DNA of 64,000 bases. Source: DATGUN01 sp035301285 (lineage in GTDB: Bacteria; Bacillota; Bacilli; Bacillales; Amphibacillaceae). The stretch spans positions 1 to 64,000 of the forward strand of contig DATGUN010000105.1 in assembly GCA_035301285.1 (NCBI GenBank), written 5' to 3'. Position numbers and translations under genes: made by a program. This document shows positions 8,701-18,059 of the stretch, piece after piece. The notes under the pieces were generated by a model, which was not told the DNA's origin, searched no databases, and was given only the letters and a program-made list of their open reading frames with translations. How positions within the stretch are numbered: the first letter of the stretch is position 1; each line of letters begins with the position of its first letter.

Positions 8701-8813
8701 AAAATCGCTTCCTTGCTTTTAATGTTTCCGGGGTTATATGTAACAGTATGTATAAAATATCTGTCCATATTGAAAAACACTTTCAATCGCCCGTTCACTC
8801 AAAAAAATATCCT

Positions 8814-9347
8814 TTAAAATGATCGATACAATAAAAATCGCTCGTACCACTCATCGATAAAATTCGGCGCAAAAGGGCCTTTTCGTTGGTGGATCCAACT
8901 TGTTAAATAATCGATGTGCCGCCACAAAATCGTCTCCAGCTTATGTGGGTAGTTCATAGTGCGTTTATGTATAGCGAATTCATCCTCATCAAGTAATTCA
9001 TATGTCAAATCCGGATAAACACGGACATCAAGATCATAATCAATATACTTGATTGCATTATGTTCATAAATATACGGTGAAGCAATATTGCAGTAATAAT
9101 GAATGCCGTTTGCACGAATCATACCAATGACATTAAACCAATATTCCGTATAAAAGCAACAGATAGCCGGTTCTTTTGTTTGCCAGACTTCTCCATCGCT
9201 CTCCCATACTTCAGTTCGATCATTACCGCTGATCACTCTGTCATTTGTTCGCTGCAATATCAGGTTACTATCCCATACACGATGTAGTTTCCCTGCATGT
9301 TTATAACTTTTTATTTTGAACTCATTACCTGGCACGGGATAAACCAT
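8814..9347 (-). CDS. ygaC: DUF402 nucleoside di/triphosphatase family protein YgaC
   Basis: Member of the DUF402 (UPF0374) family, 177 residues, the usual length. Conserved blocks are visible: KSYKHAGKLHRVW, the acidic core YIDYDLDVRVYPD and the C-terminal HQRKGPFAPNFIDEWYERF. A staphylococcal homologue has been described as a nucleoside tri- and diphosphatase that needs divalent metal, so a nucleotidase role is likely by homology. It stands between ygaD and sspE, as in B. subtilis. Confidence 0.88.
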   Translation of the reverse strand: MVYPVPGNEFKIKSYKHAGKLHRVWDSNLILQRTNDRVISGNDRTEVWESDGEVWQTKEPAICCFYTEYWFNVIGMIRANGIHYYCNIASPYIYEHNAIKYIDYDLDVRVYPDLTYELLDEDEFAIHKRTMNYPHKLETILWRHIDYLTSWIHQRKGPFAPNFIDEWYERFLLYRSF

Positions 9348-9490
9348 CCTATCTCCCTCTCATTTAGTAGATGCAAATTCTATCTCCCAAGTATAATGTG
9401 AAACCCCAGAAATATAAAGTATTCTGTTCTTTGCTAATGGCCATGGGACAAAATTATGTTAAAATGTCATATTCTGGATCACAAACTGAC

Positions 9491-9531
9491 AAAAACGGCT
9501 TCAGCTCTGTTTAATAGAGCTAAAGCCGTTT
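9491..9531 (-). terminator. terminator of sspE
   Basis: Minus-strand stem AAACGGCTT / AAGCCGTTT, with an inner AGCTCT / AGAGCT stem, followed by TTTTTG. It is about 60 bases downstream of the sspE stop codon. Confidence 0.8.
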
Positions 9532-9590
9532 GGAATATGCTTAATCCCTGTTGTTGACAGAAAGCAATTCAAAAAATTGGGGTAGGATGG

Positions 9591-9851
9591 TTATTTCTTT
9601 TTAGCTTGAGATTTTTGATTCTGTTTCTTCACATGTTGCGCATTTGTTTCGTCGGCAAATTCAGTCTTATATTGACCTTTAGCCGACTGTTGGTTCTGTT
9701 TTTTCACTTCTTGTGCGTTTGTTTCTGAAGCAAATTCAGCACCATACTGTTGATTTTGTTGACTTGCTTGACCTTGTGCTGCTTTTTGATTTTGTTTCTT
9801 GACATTTTTCACGTTTGTCCCAGCAGCCGTTTGGTTTGGTTTCTTAGCCAT
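9591..9851 (-). CDS. sspE: gamma-type small acid-soluble spore protein SspE
   Basis: Spore-core storage protein that is degraded at germination to supply amino acids. The 86-residue protein is very rich in Gln, Asn, Lys and Ala and holds two repeats built on EFASETNAQEVKKQNQ and EFADETNAQHVKKQNQ, the signature of gamma-type SASP. The ATG at 9851 (MAKKPNQ) is chosen because GGAGGTG lies six bases before it; the frame is open further upstream. A sigma-G-like promoter (TGAATA near 9897-9902) can be drawn but its -10 is poor. It shows that the organism forms spores. Confidence 0.93.
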   Translation of the reverse strand: MAKKPNQTAAGTNVKNVKKQNQKAAQGQASQQNQQYGAEFASETNAQEVKKQNQQSAKGQYKTEFADETNAQHVKKQNQKSQAKKK

Positions 9852-9987
9852 CAATATCACCTCCGCAACACTTAATTTCTCCAAGAACTACCGACTTATT
9901 CACGAACAAAAAAGGTAAAAGTATCCTTTTATCCGAAGAGGTTGCGAAAATGTATAAACACCCAGCATGTACATAAGCTATTAACAA

Positions 9988-11055
9988 CTAAATATATTTC
10001 ATCATCTTCTGATGGGAAACAGGGAATGGATACTGCTTGATATCATCAATCCCGACAATCTTCAGACGCTCGTCAATTGACGTTATATTTTGAGTAGACG
10101 ATTCGTATATATCAATTTCCCAAATGATGTGGGAAAACACATGTTTCAACGACCCCAGTTTATGAGGCAAGTCAAGTTCCAACCCATATTCACCAGAAAA
10201 CCAATTTTCGACATGGCTTTTGCCGATTTCACCGACCGGGACCATCGGAAACTGCCATAGATTGGCTAATAGTCCTGTACTGGGGCGTTTTTCGATAATG
10301 ACTTTGTTTCCAGGTACATGTATCAAAAGCGCAATATAAGGAATACGTTTCTGCTTATTCGCTTTTTTCTTGACCGGCAGCTTACTTTGTGTGCCAGCAT
10401 GGAAGGCTTGGCAATGCTCTTGAATTGGACATAACATACACATGGGAGTCTTTGGTGTGCAAATCAATGCACCCAATTCCATTAATGCTTGGTTAAAAGA
10501 AGCAGGATCTTCTTCAGAAATGAGTTCCATTGCATATTGCTCAAATTCTTTTTTCACCCGGGTTTCCGAGATGTTATCCGAAATATTCAATATCCGGGAA
10601 AGTACACGTAGAACATTCCCATCAACGGCAGGTTCCGGTTGATTATACGCAATCGATAAGATAGCACCTCGTGTGTAGGGGCCGATTCCTTTGAGGGAAC
10701 CTAGCTCTTTAGATTGGGCAGGAACGATACCGCTATAGGATGCAACGACTTCACGCGCCGCTTCTTGCAAATGACGTGCACGCGAATAATATCCTAATCC
10801 TTCCCATTCTTTCAGTACTTCTTGTTCTGGTGCATGCGCAAGATCATCGACTGTAGGGAATTTTTGAATGAATCGCTTGAAATATGGGATGACGGTGTCG
10901 ACTTGGGTTTGTTGGAGCATGATTTCAGACACCCAAATCTTATACGGATCCTGATCTTGCCGCCAGGGTAAATCACGTTTGTTGTGCTCATACCACATCA
11001 GTAAATCAGTCTGAAACTGTGAATTGTCGATTTTTTGTAAAACCTTGTTTCCCAT
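9988..11055 (-). CDS. mutY: A/G-specific adenine DNA glycosylase MutY
   Basis: Removes adenine mispaired with 8-oxoguanine. The 355-residue protein has the MutY plan: N-terminal glycosylase with the substrate loop LPWRQ and LQQTQVDTV, the helix-hairpin-helix LKGIGPYTRGAI, the catalytic Asp in PAVDGNVLRVLSR, and the iron-sulfur cluster ligands in CTPKTPMCMLCPIQEHC; then a NUDIX-like C-terminal domain that recognises 8-oxoguanine. In B. subtilis mutY lies beside yfhP and near sspE, as here. Confidence 0.94.
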   Translation of the reverse strand: MGNKVLQKIDNSQFQTDLLMWYEHNKRDLPWRQDQDPYKIWVSEIMLQQTQVDTVIPYFKRFIQKFPTVDDLAHAPEQEVLKEWEGLGYYSRARHLQEAAREVVASYSGIVPAQSKELGSLKGIGPYTRGAILSIAYNQPEPAVDGNVLRVLSRILNISDNISETRVKKEFEQYAMELISEEDPASFNQALMELGALICTPKTPMCMLCPIQEHCQAFHAGTQSKLPVKKKANKQKRIPYIALLIHVPGNKVIIEKRPSTGLLANLWQFPMVPVGEIGKSHVENWFSGEYGLELDLPHKLGSLKHVFSHIIWEIDIYESSTQNITSIDERLKIVGIDDIKQYPFPVSHQKMMKYI

Positions 11056-11164
11056 TCGTGTACATCCTTTGTGTTATAATTAATGAAGAGACATATGATT
11101 ATAATGTTTTCGTTTTTTTAATGTAATATATACATGTCGTAACTGTCCAAGGAGGACTTTATAG

Positions 11165-12151
11165 ATGGATACAGGCACCCATATCGTCATGGGAATTGCA
11201 TTAGGGGGACTTTCAACATTAGACCCCGTTGTAGCAAATGACCCAACACTGTTTCACGCCGTTCTCGTCGGTACCATTATCGGGTCACATGCCCCCGATT
11301 TTGACACCGTATTAAAATTAAAAGATAATGCCACTTATATCAGGCACCATCGTGGTGAAACACACTCCATCCCTGCAGTCATCATATGGGGGATTCTGCT
11401 GGCAGCAATCATATATGCTATTGTACCAGAAATAAGCTTTCTTCATCTATGGCTATGGATTGCTCTGGCTGTCTTTCTGCATGTGTTCGTTGACATATTC
11501 AACGCCTATGGCACCCAAGCGATCAAACCTTTCAAGAATAAATGGATTGCACTTGGAGTGATCAATACATTTGATCCATATATTTTCCTATTGCACATTG
11601 CAGGCATCATTGCATGGCTTCTTGGTGCAAACCCCGGTTATACGTGGTTGATCATTTATGTCATCATCGGGCTGTATTATGTCAAACGCTATTTAGATAA
11701 AATGGAAATTGTCAAGAAAATCCAAGCACATTTCCCGGGCACAGAAGATGTTGCCACATCACCAACCATTAAGCAAAATAAATGGCGGGTTGCCATTACA
11801 TCCAAAGATCACTTTTATGTCGGCACGATGGAAAATGGTCACATCGAAATCATAGACACCTTTGAACGTGTGCCTTTGCCGGATACTAAAATTATGCACA
11901 TTGCAAAACAGGATAAAAATATTTCTGCATTTCTATCCTTCTCCCCTGTTTATCGGTGGGAAATCAATCAATTCACCGATGTGATGGAAGTCCGGTTCAT
12001 CGATTTACGTTATCGTGCAAAAGGGCATTATCCCTTTGTTGCAGTTGTACAGATGAACCATGATCTCGAGGTCATCAGTTCGTATACCGGCTGGATCTAT
12101 TCGGAGCATAAACTGCAGCGCAAACTATTCATAGGTGAAAACCCTGTGTGA
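11165..12151 (+). CDS. yfhP: membrane-bound metal-dependent hydrolase YfhP
   Basis: Integral membrane protein of the YdjM/DUF457 metal-dependent hydrolase family, 328 residues. The N-terminal half has about five hydrophobic segments and the family's metal-binding signs: THIVMG, SHAPDFD, RHHRGETHS and the HVFVDIFNAYG block. The C-terminal third is soluble and of unknown role. It is divergent from mutY with a good ribosome binding site (AAGGAGG). In B. subtilis the homologue YfhP has been linked to control of the neighbouring exopolysaccharide/membrane genes; the chemical reaction is not established. Confidence 0.85.
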   Translation: MDTGTHIVMGIALGGLSTLDPVVANDPTLFHAVLVGTIIGSHAPDFDTVLKLKDNATYIRHHRGETHSIPAVIIWGILLAAIIYAIVPEISFLHLWLWIALAVFLHVFVDIFNAYGTQAIKPFKNKWIALGVINTFDPYIFLLHIAGIIAWLLGANPGYTWLIIYVIIGLYYVKRYLDKMEIVKKIQAHFPGTEDVATSPTIKQNKWRVAITSKDHFYVGTMENGHIEIIDTFERVPLPDTKIMHIAKQDKNISAFLSFSPVYRWEINQFTDVMEVRFIDLRYRAKGHYPFVAVVQMNHDLEVISSYTGWIYSEHKLQRKLFIGENPV

Positions 12152-12201
12152 ATCAACCACCATTTATCACTTATAGAAACGGATGGCTTCCACAGTGAGA
12201 A

Positions 12202-12240
12202 ATCAAAAAACAGCAAGCGCTTGTCTTGCTGTTTTTTGAT
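12202..12240. terminator. bidirectional terminator between yfhP and yfhH
   Basis: A perfect 16-base stem, ATCAAAAAACAGCAAG paired with its complement at 12225-12240, with a seven-base loop. Poly-A and poly-T arms make it usable by both converging genes. Confidence 0.9.
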
Positions 12241-12249
12241 GGCTGGACA

Positions 12250-12582
12250 TCACTTTATTTCATCGCCCAACAAAGAAATTGGAACAGCTTCTTCTTTTTC
12301 ATATACCTCATCCAATAAATTAATCCGATGCCCCCAAGCAAACACACCATTTATATAATTGATCTTAAACCGGTGCCCCGGATCATTATTCATTTCATAT
12401 GTTGATTGAGCCTCATAATCGTCTGGGTTCAGCATATACGCCATCGCTACTTGCATTTTCCGCTCGTTGATGGCCACTTCACTGACATTACCCAATTGCT
12501 CAGCTTTTTGTGCCTTTTCTTTTAGCTTGCCGATTTCTTCTCTTAATTGCTCTACCGTAAAATCACTATAACGATAATCCAT
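12250..12582 (-). CDS. yfhH: YfhH family protein (DUF1811)
   Basis: Small soluble protein of unknown function, 110 residues. It starts with a charged coiled-coil-like helix (TVEQLREEIGKLKEKAQKAE) and ends in a beta-rich part with FKINYINGVFAWG. Length and sequence features match YfhH of B. subtilis, also next to recX there. It lies downstream of recX on the same strand with a 116-base gap, so it may be read from the recX promoter or its own. Confidence 0.82.
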   Translation of the reverse strand: MDYRYSDFTVEQLREEIGKLKEKAQKAEQLGNVSEVAINERKMQVAMAYMLNPDDYEAQSTYEMNNDPGHRFKINYINGVFAWGHRINLLDEVYEKEEAVPISLLGDEIK

Positions 12583-12698
12583 CTATAATCACTCCTCGCT
12601 TGCGTTGTTCCAGCATTGGGGAACCTGAAAAACATTGAAATTCACTCTTAAGTATATACCTCATCATCGTCTTAGCCAATTCATCAATTCTCATCCAT

Positions 12699-13529
12699 TC
12701 AAAAAAGATCATCATCCTCTAAAGACACATATTCGTCGAGAAAGGATTGAATCAACGGAAATGGAAAACCTTTTCTGTATAATGATTCTTTCATTTTATT
12801 TTCAAGTTGTTTGCCATCATATCTACGATAAAGCTTTCTCAATTGCTTTTTACCATGGTGGACAAGCGCCTGCCATTCCATTTCGTCATCCTTTTCAAAA
12901 ACGTATGATGAAATGATATCCTGAATAACGTCTTGCGTAAAGCCCTTTTGCAGCAAATGATTTTGAAGGCGATTGATTTTTTGACGGTGTGAATCAGTGC
13001 CACGTTGATTGGATTTCTTGGCAATCAATTTTTCAGCATTATGACGTTGTTCAGCGTACGTATATGTCTGAATCGCTTCATCAGCAATGCTTTTGGACAC
13101 ACCTTTATTCAATAGTTCCTTCTCAATGATTACGGGACCTTTTTCAGAAGTATTCATGCGGGTGCGCACAAATGACTCAGCAAATTCATGGTCATCGATA
13201 AGTTTGTTTTGGATTAATTTTTCCATGATGGAAGCGATATGTATTTCTGGAATTTCTTTTTTCTTCAAGTAATCCACAATTTCTTTCTCGGTTCGCATTC
13301 GATAACTTAAGTAATGGATGACCATATTATATGCCTTTTGCATCGTATCTTTTTCCATTAGGTCTTCTATTGTCGTTTTGTCGAGCTCTTTCCCTTTATG
13401 TAAATGATAGTCAATCAAAACCGATTCATCGACACTAAAACCGAACACTTCTTTATGGTTATCCTGCAAGAAGATATTGTACCGTTCTTTACTTTTTTTC
13501 TGTGTCGTAATCCGGGATATAACAGCCAT
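12699..13529 (-). CDS. recX: recombination regulator RecX
   Basis: Binds RecA filaments and modulates their growth and activity. The 276-residue protein has the long Gram-positive form of RecX: repeated three-helix units with the family motif L.YRMRTEKEIVDYLKKK, the DDHEFAESFVRTR block and several repeats of LLNKGVS / LLQKGFTQDVI / LYRKGFPFPLI. It is highly charged and cytosolic. Position beside yfhH is conserved with B. subtilis (yfhG). Confidence 0.9.
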   Translation of the reverse strand: MAVISRITTQKKSKERYNIFLQDNHKEVFGFSVDESVLIDYHLHKGKELDKTTIEDLMEKDTMQKAYNMVIHYLSYRMRTEKEIVDYLKKKEIPEIHIASIMEKLIQNKLIDDHEFAESFVRTRMNTSEKGPVIIEKELLNKGVSKSIADEAIQTYTYAEQRHNAEKLIAKKSNQRGTDSHRQKINRLQNHLLQKGFTQDVIQDIISSYVFEKDDEMEWQALVHHGKKQLRKLYRRYDGKQLENKMKESLYRKGFPFPLIQSFLDEYVSLEDDDLF

Positions 13530-13700
13530 GTTTTTCGTTCCCTTCAGCCTTGTATATTATATTCACTATATCAAAACAAGACAGGATGATGGAAGCATAT
13601 TAGATGGTAAGATGATAATAGACATCCACTGGAGGCGATTCGTATGTGTGTGCAGGGGGAGAATGGGACGCCATCAATAAAAGACACCCTTACACAAAAA

Positions 13701-14033
13701 TCATGATGTTTTTCCTCCGTACAGACATATATCTTCATATATCAGTGAAGAACAGCCATCGTCATTTAAACGAGTCTGTAATCTTAATTGTGCTTGTCTT
13801 CTGGCTCCATATTTCACTTCTTCAAAACCATACCCGACGGCAATACCGGATACTTCAAAATTGAGCGCCGCTTGCCAAATCATTTTCTTGTCTACATTCC
13901 AAATATACATCAGGACTGTATTATTTTCCACAACGTGGATCTCAAACTGTTCGTCTTTGAACATATACCTTAGCATTTTACATTTTGTTAAACTCGATAT
14001 TGACTCGTGATATAAAATCAGACAACTGAGCAT
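13701..14033 (-). CDS. hypothetical protein, divergent from an XRE regulator
   Basis: Not recognised. A 110-residue soluble protein with scattered Cys and Met and a basic middle (GARRQAQLRLQTRLNDDG). It has no signal peptide or membrane helix. The ATG at 14033 (MLSCLIL) follows AAGGGTG by five bases; the frame continues to 14096 without a binding site. It is read away from the XRE-family gene at 14212, and the 178 bases between them carry inverted repeats, so the two are probably controlled together. Confidence 0.5.
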   Translation of the reverse strand: MLSCLILYHESISSLTKCKMLRYMFKDEQFEIHVVENNTVLMYIWNVDKKMIWQAALNFEVSGIAVGYGFEEVKYGARRQAQLRLQTRLNDDGCSSLIYEDICLYGGKTS

Positions 14034-14135
14034 TTCATCACCCTTCATTATTGTTCTATTTAGGAACATTTTACTATATGTACCTGAACAGAACAATAGC
14101 GTGATCTATTTTCCCTCTCATCATGATAGGATTAT

Positions 14136-14174
14136 AAGTACTATTGAATGTTTAATGTGACACGAATAGTACTT
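14136..14174. promoter_or_regulatory. inverted repeat in the divergent region, candidate operator
   Basis: AAGTACTATT (14136-14145) and AATAGTACTT (14165-14174) are perfect 10-base inverted copies 19 bases apart. They lie 38 bases before the XRE-family gene. Spacing suggests two helical turns plus, so a dimer or a pair of dimers could bind. Assignment to the adjacent regulator is inference. Confidence 0.5.
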
Positions 14175-14211
14175 AAGTGTTCCTATTTGAAATACAAGTC
14201 TTTTTCAGAGT

Positions 14212-14637
14212 GTGATAATGATGAATACTGAATCAATTGCTGATAATATCAAGTTCTTGCGCCAACAACACGATTGGACGCAACTCGAACTGTCACGTAA
14301 ACTGAATTTATCCCGTTCAGTCATTGCAAAATGGGAAAATAACACAATGTCTCCAGATATATCTTCGTTGGTTAAACTTTCCGATGTCTTTGAAGTGTCA
14401 CTTGATCAGATAGTAGGCACACATTCCCACCACAAAGACCTGTTAAAAGATTTCAAGCGTACCTATGAATCAAAGTCAAAACCCTTTGATGAAGATGTCA
14501 TGGAAATCGTCCAATATATCATGAAACATCCTGATTTAAAAAAAGACTTTTTCCGAATCCAATCGATGCCACAAAAGAAACAAAAACTTGTCCATTCATT
14601 GATAAAGAATGCCGTCAAGGATGTCGAAGCATTCTGA
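14212..14637 (+). CDS. XRE-family helix-turn-helix transcriptional regulator
   Basis: DNA-binding regulator, 141 residues. The N-terminal Cro/C1-type helix-turn-helix spans about residues 8-65 (IKFLRQQHDWTQLELSRKL, then SRSVIAKWENN and SPDISSLVKLSDVF). The C-terminal half is a charged helical region of unknown role (about residues 70-141), different from SinR. The start may be GTG at 14212 or ATG at 14218 or 14221; the binding site is weak in all cases. A perfect inverted repeat lies upstream, and the divergent neighbour is a likely target together with its own gene. Confidence 0.82.
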   Translation: MIMMNTESIADNIKFLRQQHDWTQLELSRKLNLSRSVIAKWENNTMSPDISSLVKLSDVFEVSLDQIVGTHSHHKDLLKDFKRTYESKSKPFDEDVMEIVQYIMKHPDLKKDFFRIQSMPQKKQKLVHSLIKNAVKDVEAF

Positions 14638-14697
14638 AAGGGTAAATATTCTTTTATGAATGTGTGCTTATTTAAACCTTTCATAAGTTAATCTTTC

Positions 14698-15567
14698 TCA
14701 TTTCGCATGTTCCAAACCATCAAGTGGAGACTTTTCTGGTAAAACGATATACTTTTCACCGTCTGTTTCCACAACCGTATCCCCATAAACCCCTGTCGAA
14801 AAAATTTGGGCATCAACCCTATGTAAATTTTGAATGACATGGTCCACAGGATGTCCGTATTTATTCCCTTGTTGATAGGTGATGAACGCTATTTGTGGAT
14901 TTACAGCTTCCAGAAAAGAAAGAGACGTACTTGTTTTCGAACCATGATGGCCTATTTTCATAATATCTGCCTGAAGATTATACTCATCAAGCAATTGGCT
15001 CTCCACTTCCTTACCGACATCTCCCATAAACAGAAAATTGATTTCTCCATAACTGAGCTGGAGCACCAATGAGGCCTCATTATTATTTTCACCACTGTCG
15101 TATGCATTCAATACTTTGAGTTCCACGGTTTCTGATACGTCCAGCATTTTTCCCTCTTCTGCAATGACAAGTGGGGTTTTTTGTTTAAACAATTGATACA
15201 TATATCCCATAAATGTTTTAGTTGTATGAACTTTACCGATATCAAGTGCTTTTTTGACCGGAATTGATTTTAAAACGTTTATTAACCCTCCAATATGATC
15301 GATATCAGGATGTGTTGCAATCAAAAGATCAATTTTTTTCACGTTTTGTTTTTTCAAATATTGAACAACCTTTTTTCCGGATCTTGGTGGCCCGCCATCA
15401 ATTAATATGTGCTTATTTTCCGGTGTTTGGACAAGAATACTGTCACCTTGTCCAACATTGATGAAATGAACAAATATCGATTCCTGTTCAGCCGAGAGCA
15501 CAAGTGGCGAAACGAACATCATAAAATAAAAAATGATAATGCCTGACAAAATATATCGGGTATGCAT
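14698..15567 (-). CDS. secreted ComEC-like metallo-beta-lactamase-fold hydrolase
   Basis: Exported metal-dependent hydrolase of the ComEC/Rec2 hydrolase-domain type, 289 residues, without the channel domain of ComEC. An N-terminal signal peptide (hydrophobic residues 5-23, likely cleavage after VLSA) is followed by FINVGQGDSILVQ, the metal motif THPDIDHIGG, FMGDVG and HHGSKTSTS, which supply the two-metal site. Stand-alone members of this family may act as extracellular nucleases or phosphodiesterases; the substrate is not fixed by sequence. It lies downstream of clpE on the same strand but behind a terminator. Confidence 0.8.
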   Translation of the reverse strand: MHTRYILSGIIIFYFMMFVSPLVLSAEQESIFVHFINVGQGDSILVQTPENKHILIDGGPPRSGKKVVQYLKKQNVKKIDLLIATHPDIDHIGGLINVLKSIPVKKALDIGKVHTTKTFMGYMYQLFKQKTPLVIAEEGKMLDVSETVELKVLNAYDSGENNNEASLVLQLSYGEINFLFMGDVGKEVESQLLDEYNLQADIMKIGHHGSKTSTSLSFLEAVNPQIAFITYQQGNKYGHPVDHVIQNLHRVDAQIFSTGVYGDTVVETDGEKYIVLPEKSPLDGLEHAK

Positions 15568-15682
15568 AAAAACATCTCTTTTCCTTTAACAATATATTTT
15601 TAGCTTTCTCATTTCGCTTCATTTTATGAATCGCTTGACGTCCACTTTAAACGTTACCGTAAGGGTAGATGAATATTGATGT

Positions 15683-15717
15683 AAAAAACCCAATCCACAT
15701 GATAGGCGTGGATTGGG
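15683..15717 (-). terminator. terminator of clpE
   Basis: Minus-strand stem CCCAATCCAC / GTGGATTGGG with a nine-base loop followed by T6. It lies 32 bases after the clpE stop codon. Confidence 0.88.
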
Positions 15718-15748
15718 CGGATAAAATCAAGCTAGATTTTCACTTGAG

Positions 15749-17875
15749 TTATTTATTTGTAACGACAATGTCTTCATCTGAAACATCGACATGAACAGTA
15801 TCAACAGTGTCATGTTCTAAAATCAAATCAGTCAACTGATCTTCAATTTTTTCTTGAATGACACGACGTAATGGTCTGGCACCAAATCTGACATCATATC
15901 CTTGTTTCACAAGTGCCTCTTTAGCTTCATCAGTAATCGTGATGGTAATATCATTGTCTTCAATCGTTTTCTCCAAGTCATGAAGCATCAAATCAACAAT
16001 TTGCAACAAATCATCTTCTGAAAGTTCATTGAATGTGATTATCGAGTCAAATCGGTTCAAGAATTCCGGTTTGAAATAGGCACTCAATGTTTCCAATGTG
16101 GAAATAGCATCATTATCAGCATTTGTAAAGCCAACATTCACCTGTTTTTCACCTGTGCCCGCATTACTTGTCATGATGATGACTGTTTCCTTGAAACTGA
16201 CTGTACGTCCGTGGGAATCTGTCAAATGACCGTCTTCCATGATTTGCAAGAACATATTTTGCACGTCTGGATGTGCCTTTTCAATTTCATCAAGCAAAAT
16301 GATGGAATAAGGATTGTGTCTTACTTTCTCGGTTAATTGACCAGCTTCTTCGTGACCTACATAGCCAGGAGGTGATCCGATAATTTTGGATACAGCGTGT
16401 TTTTCCATATACTCACTCATATCAAGTCTTATCAATGAATCTCGTGTTCCAAACATTTCTTCAGCCAAGACTTTCGTCAGCTCTGTCTTTCCGACACCGG
16501 TCGGACCGACAAAAAGGAATGAACCAATCGGACGTGCGTGTGATTTCAAGCCAGCTCGGCTACGACGAATCGCTTTTGCAACTTTATCAACTGCGTTTTT
16601 CTGGCCAATTACTTTTTGGGACAGGTTGATATTTAAGTTTTTCATTTTTTCCTGTTCATCAGCCTGCAATTTTGTTACAGGAATACCCGTTTTTTCTTCA
16701 ACGATCAATTCGATATCGGATACGTCAACATCCAATACTTTGGCTTCGTCATTTGCCTTTTCCAATTGTTTTTGCAACTGAATCTCCTGATAACGAAGAT
16801 TTGCTGCTTTTTCATAATCTTCTCTTTCTGCTGCTTCTTCTTTTTCGCTGATGATTTCCTGCATACGTGTTTCAAGCGAATCAGAATCTTTATCGGCATT
16901 GGCAAGGTTGAGACGCGATCCGACCTCATCCATTAAATCAATTGCCTTATCCGGTAGATAACGATCTTGGATATAACGTTTTGATAACGTTACGAACGCA
17001 TCGATGGCTTCATCAGAATAACGGACATCATGGAATTTCTCATACCGATCTTTGATTCCCATCAAAATGAGTTTAGCTTCCTCTTCAGATGGCTCATGAA
17101 CCATGATTGGCTGCAGACGTCGTTCAAGCGCTGCATCTTTTTCGATTTGACGATATTCTTTCAATGTTGTTGCACCGATAAGTTGTAAATCTCCACGAGC
17201 AAGAGCCGGTTTTAAAATGTTTCCAGCATCCATCTGTGAACTTTCGGCGGTCCCCGCTCCAACTAATAGATGGATCTCATCCACAAACAATATGACATCT
17301 GTTCGTTCTTGGAGCTCATTTACCAGCTGTTTCATACGTTCCTCAAACTGTCCTCGCATGCTTGTATTGGCAACAAGGGAAGCAACATCAAGAATATAAA
17401 CTTCCTTGTTCATCAACTTGGCCGGTACGTCACCTTCAATTATTTTTACAGCCAAACCTTCTGCAATGGCGGTTTTACCAACACCTGGTTCACCAATGAG
17501 AACCGGATTGTTCTTATTACGCCTATTCAACGTTTCGACAACGCGTTTGATTTCCTTATCACGACCAATGACGGAATCAACTTTACCACCACGTGCATCA
17601 TCGGTAAGATTTTTACCTAATTGATCTAACAGGCCATCCCGTTTACCACTTCGTTGCTTGGTTCGAGTACCTGTTTGTGATGCATTTTGTCCTCCGAACA
17701 TATTTTGCGAAAAAGCATCTTGAGCATTTCCTCCAAAGAAATCATTAGATCCCATGATTTGTCCTTGCAATTCTTTAAAACATTCGTTACATACATGTAA
17801 TTGTGCTGTTTGATTATTTATTTGCATCGTCATATTAACGGTTGCTTGATTTTTACCACATTGTTGACATAACAT
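15749..17875 (-). CDS. clpE: Clp protease ATP-binding subunit ClpE
   Basis: AAA+ unfoldase that feeds proteins to ClpP and resolves aggregates after heat stress. The 708-residue protein begins with the zinc finger that defines ClpE (Cys3, Cys6 and a second CxxC pair around residue 30), lacks the usual Clp N-domain, and has two ATPase modules (Walker A GEPGVGKTA and GPTGVGKTE) separated by a UVR-like coiled coil (about residues 340-390). The second module has the YMEKHAVSKIIGSPPGYVGH block. Two CtsR operators over the promoter show heat-shock control. The ATG follows AAGGAGG. Confidence 0.95.
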   Translation of the reverse strand: MLCQQCGKNQATVNMTMQINNQTAQLHVCNECFKELQGQIMGSNDFFGGNAQDAFSQNMFGGQNASQTGTRTKQRSGKRDGLLDQLGKNLTDDARGGKVDSVIGRDKEIKRVVETLNRRNKNNPVLIGEPGVGKTAIAEGLAVKIIEGDVPAKLMNKEVYILDVASLVANTSMRGQFEERMKQLVNELQERTDVILFVDEIHLLVGAGTAESSQMDAGNILKPALARGDLQLIGATTLKEYRQIEKDAALERRLQPIMVHEPSEEEAKLILMGIKDRYEKFHDVRYSDEAIDAFVTLSKRYIQDRYLPDKAIDLMDEVGSRLNLANADKDSDSLETRMQEIISEKEEAAEREDYEKAANLRYQEIQLQKQLEKANDEAKVLDVDVSDIELIVEEKTGIPVTKLQADEQEKMKNLNINLSQKVIGQKNAVDKVAKAIRRSRAGLKSHARPIGSFLFVGPTGVGKTELTKVLAEEMFGTRDSLIRLDMSEYMEKHAVSKIIGSPPGYVGHEEAGQLTEKVRHNPYSIILLDEIEKAHPDVQNMFLQIMEDGHLTDSHGRTVSFKETVIIMTSNAGTGEKQVNVGFTNADNDAISTLETLSAYFKPEFLNRFDSIITFNELSEDDLLQIVDLMLHDLEKTIEDNDITITITDEAKEALVKQGYDVRFGARPLRRVIQEKIEDQLTDLILEHDTVDTVHVDVSDEDIVVTNK

Positions 17876-17928
17876 ATTCTTTTTCCTCCTTAGAATAAGT
17901 TGTTGAAAGGTAAAGATAAAACTTTGAC

Positions 17929-17984
17929 TTTGACTATCTTTGACCTTGTAATTTTATTATACTCTGACCTTCTTTGACTTTCAA
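17929..17984 (-). promoter_or_regulatory. clpE promoter with two CtsR operators
   Basis: Minus-strand promoter: -35 TTGAAA (17979-17984) and -10 TATAAT (17956-17961), spacer 17. One CtsR box, GGTCAAA-GAT-AGTCAAA (17929-17945), is a perfect heptamer pair at the transcription start. A second, AGTCAAA-GAA-GGTCAGA (17963-17979), fills the spacer and touches the -35; its last heptamer has one mismatch. A further half-site follows at 17923-17929. Binding would block RNA polymerase directly. Confidence 0.9.
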
Positions 17985-18059
17985 GGGTTTTTGCTCAAAA
18001 AGTTGATTTTTTTATTAAAAGCGCAATGTTTTTAAGGCCTTTAACAGTAAAAAGCCCAT

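Noticed and set aside
13644..13706. 20-codon frame with GGAGG eight bases upstream
   Set aside because: Too short to support, no familiar sequence, and its end overlaps the stop of the minus-strand unknown gene.
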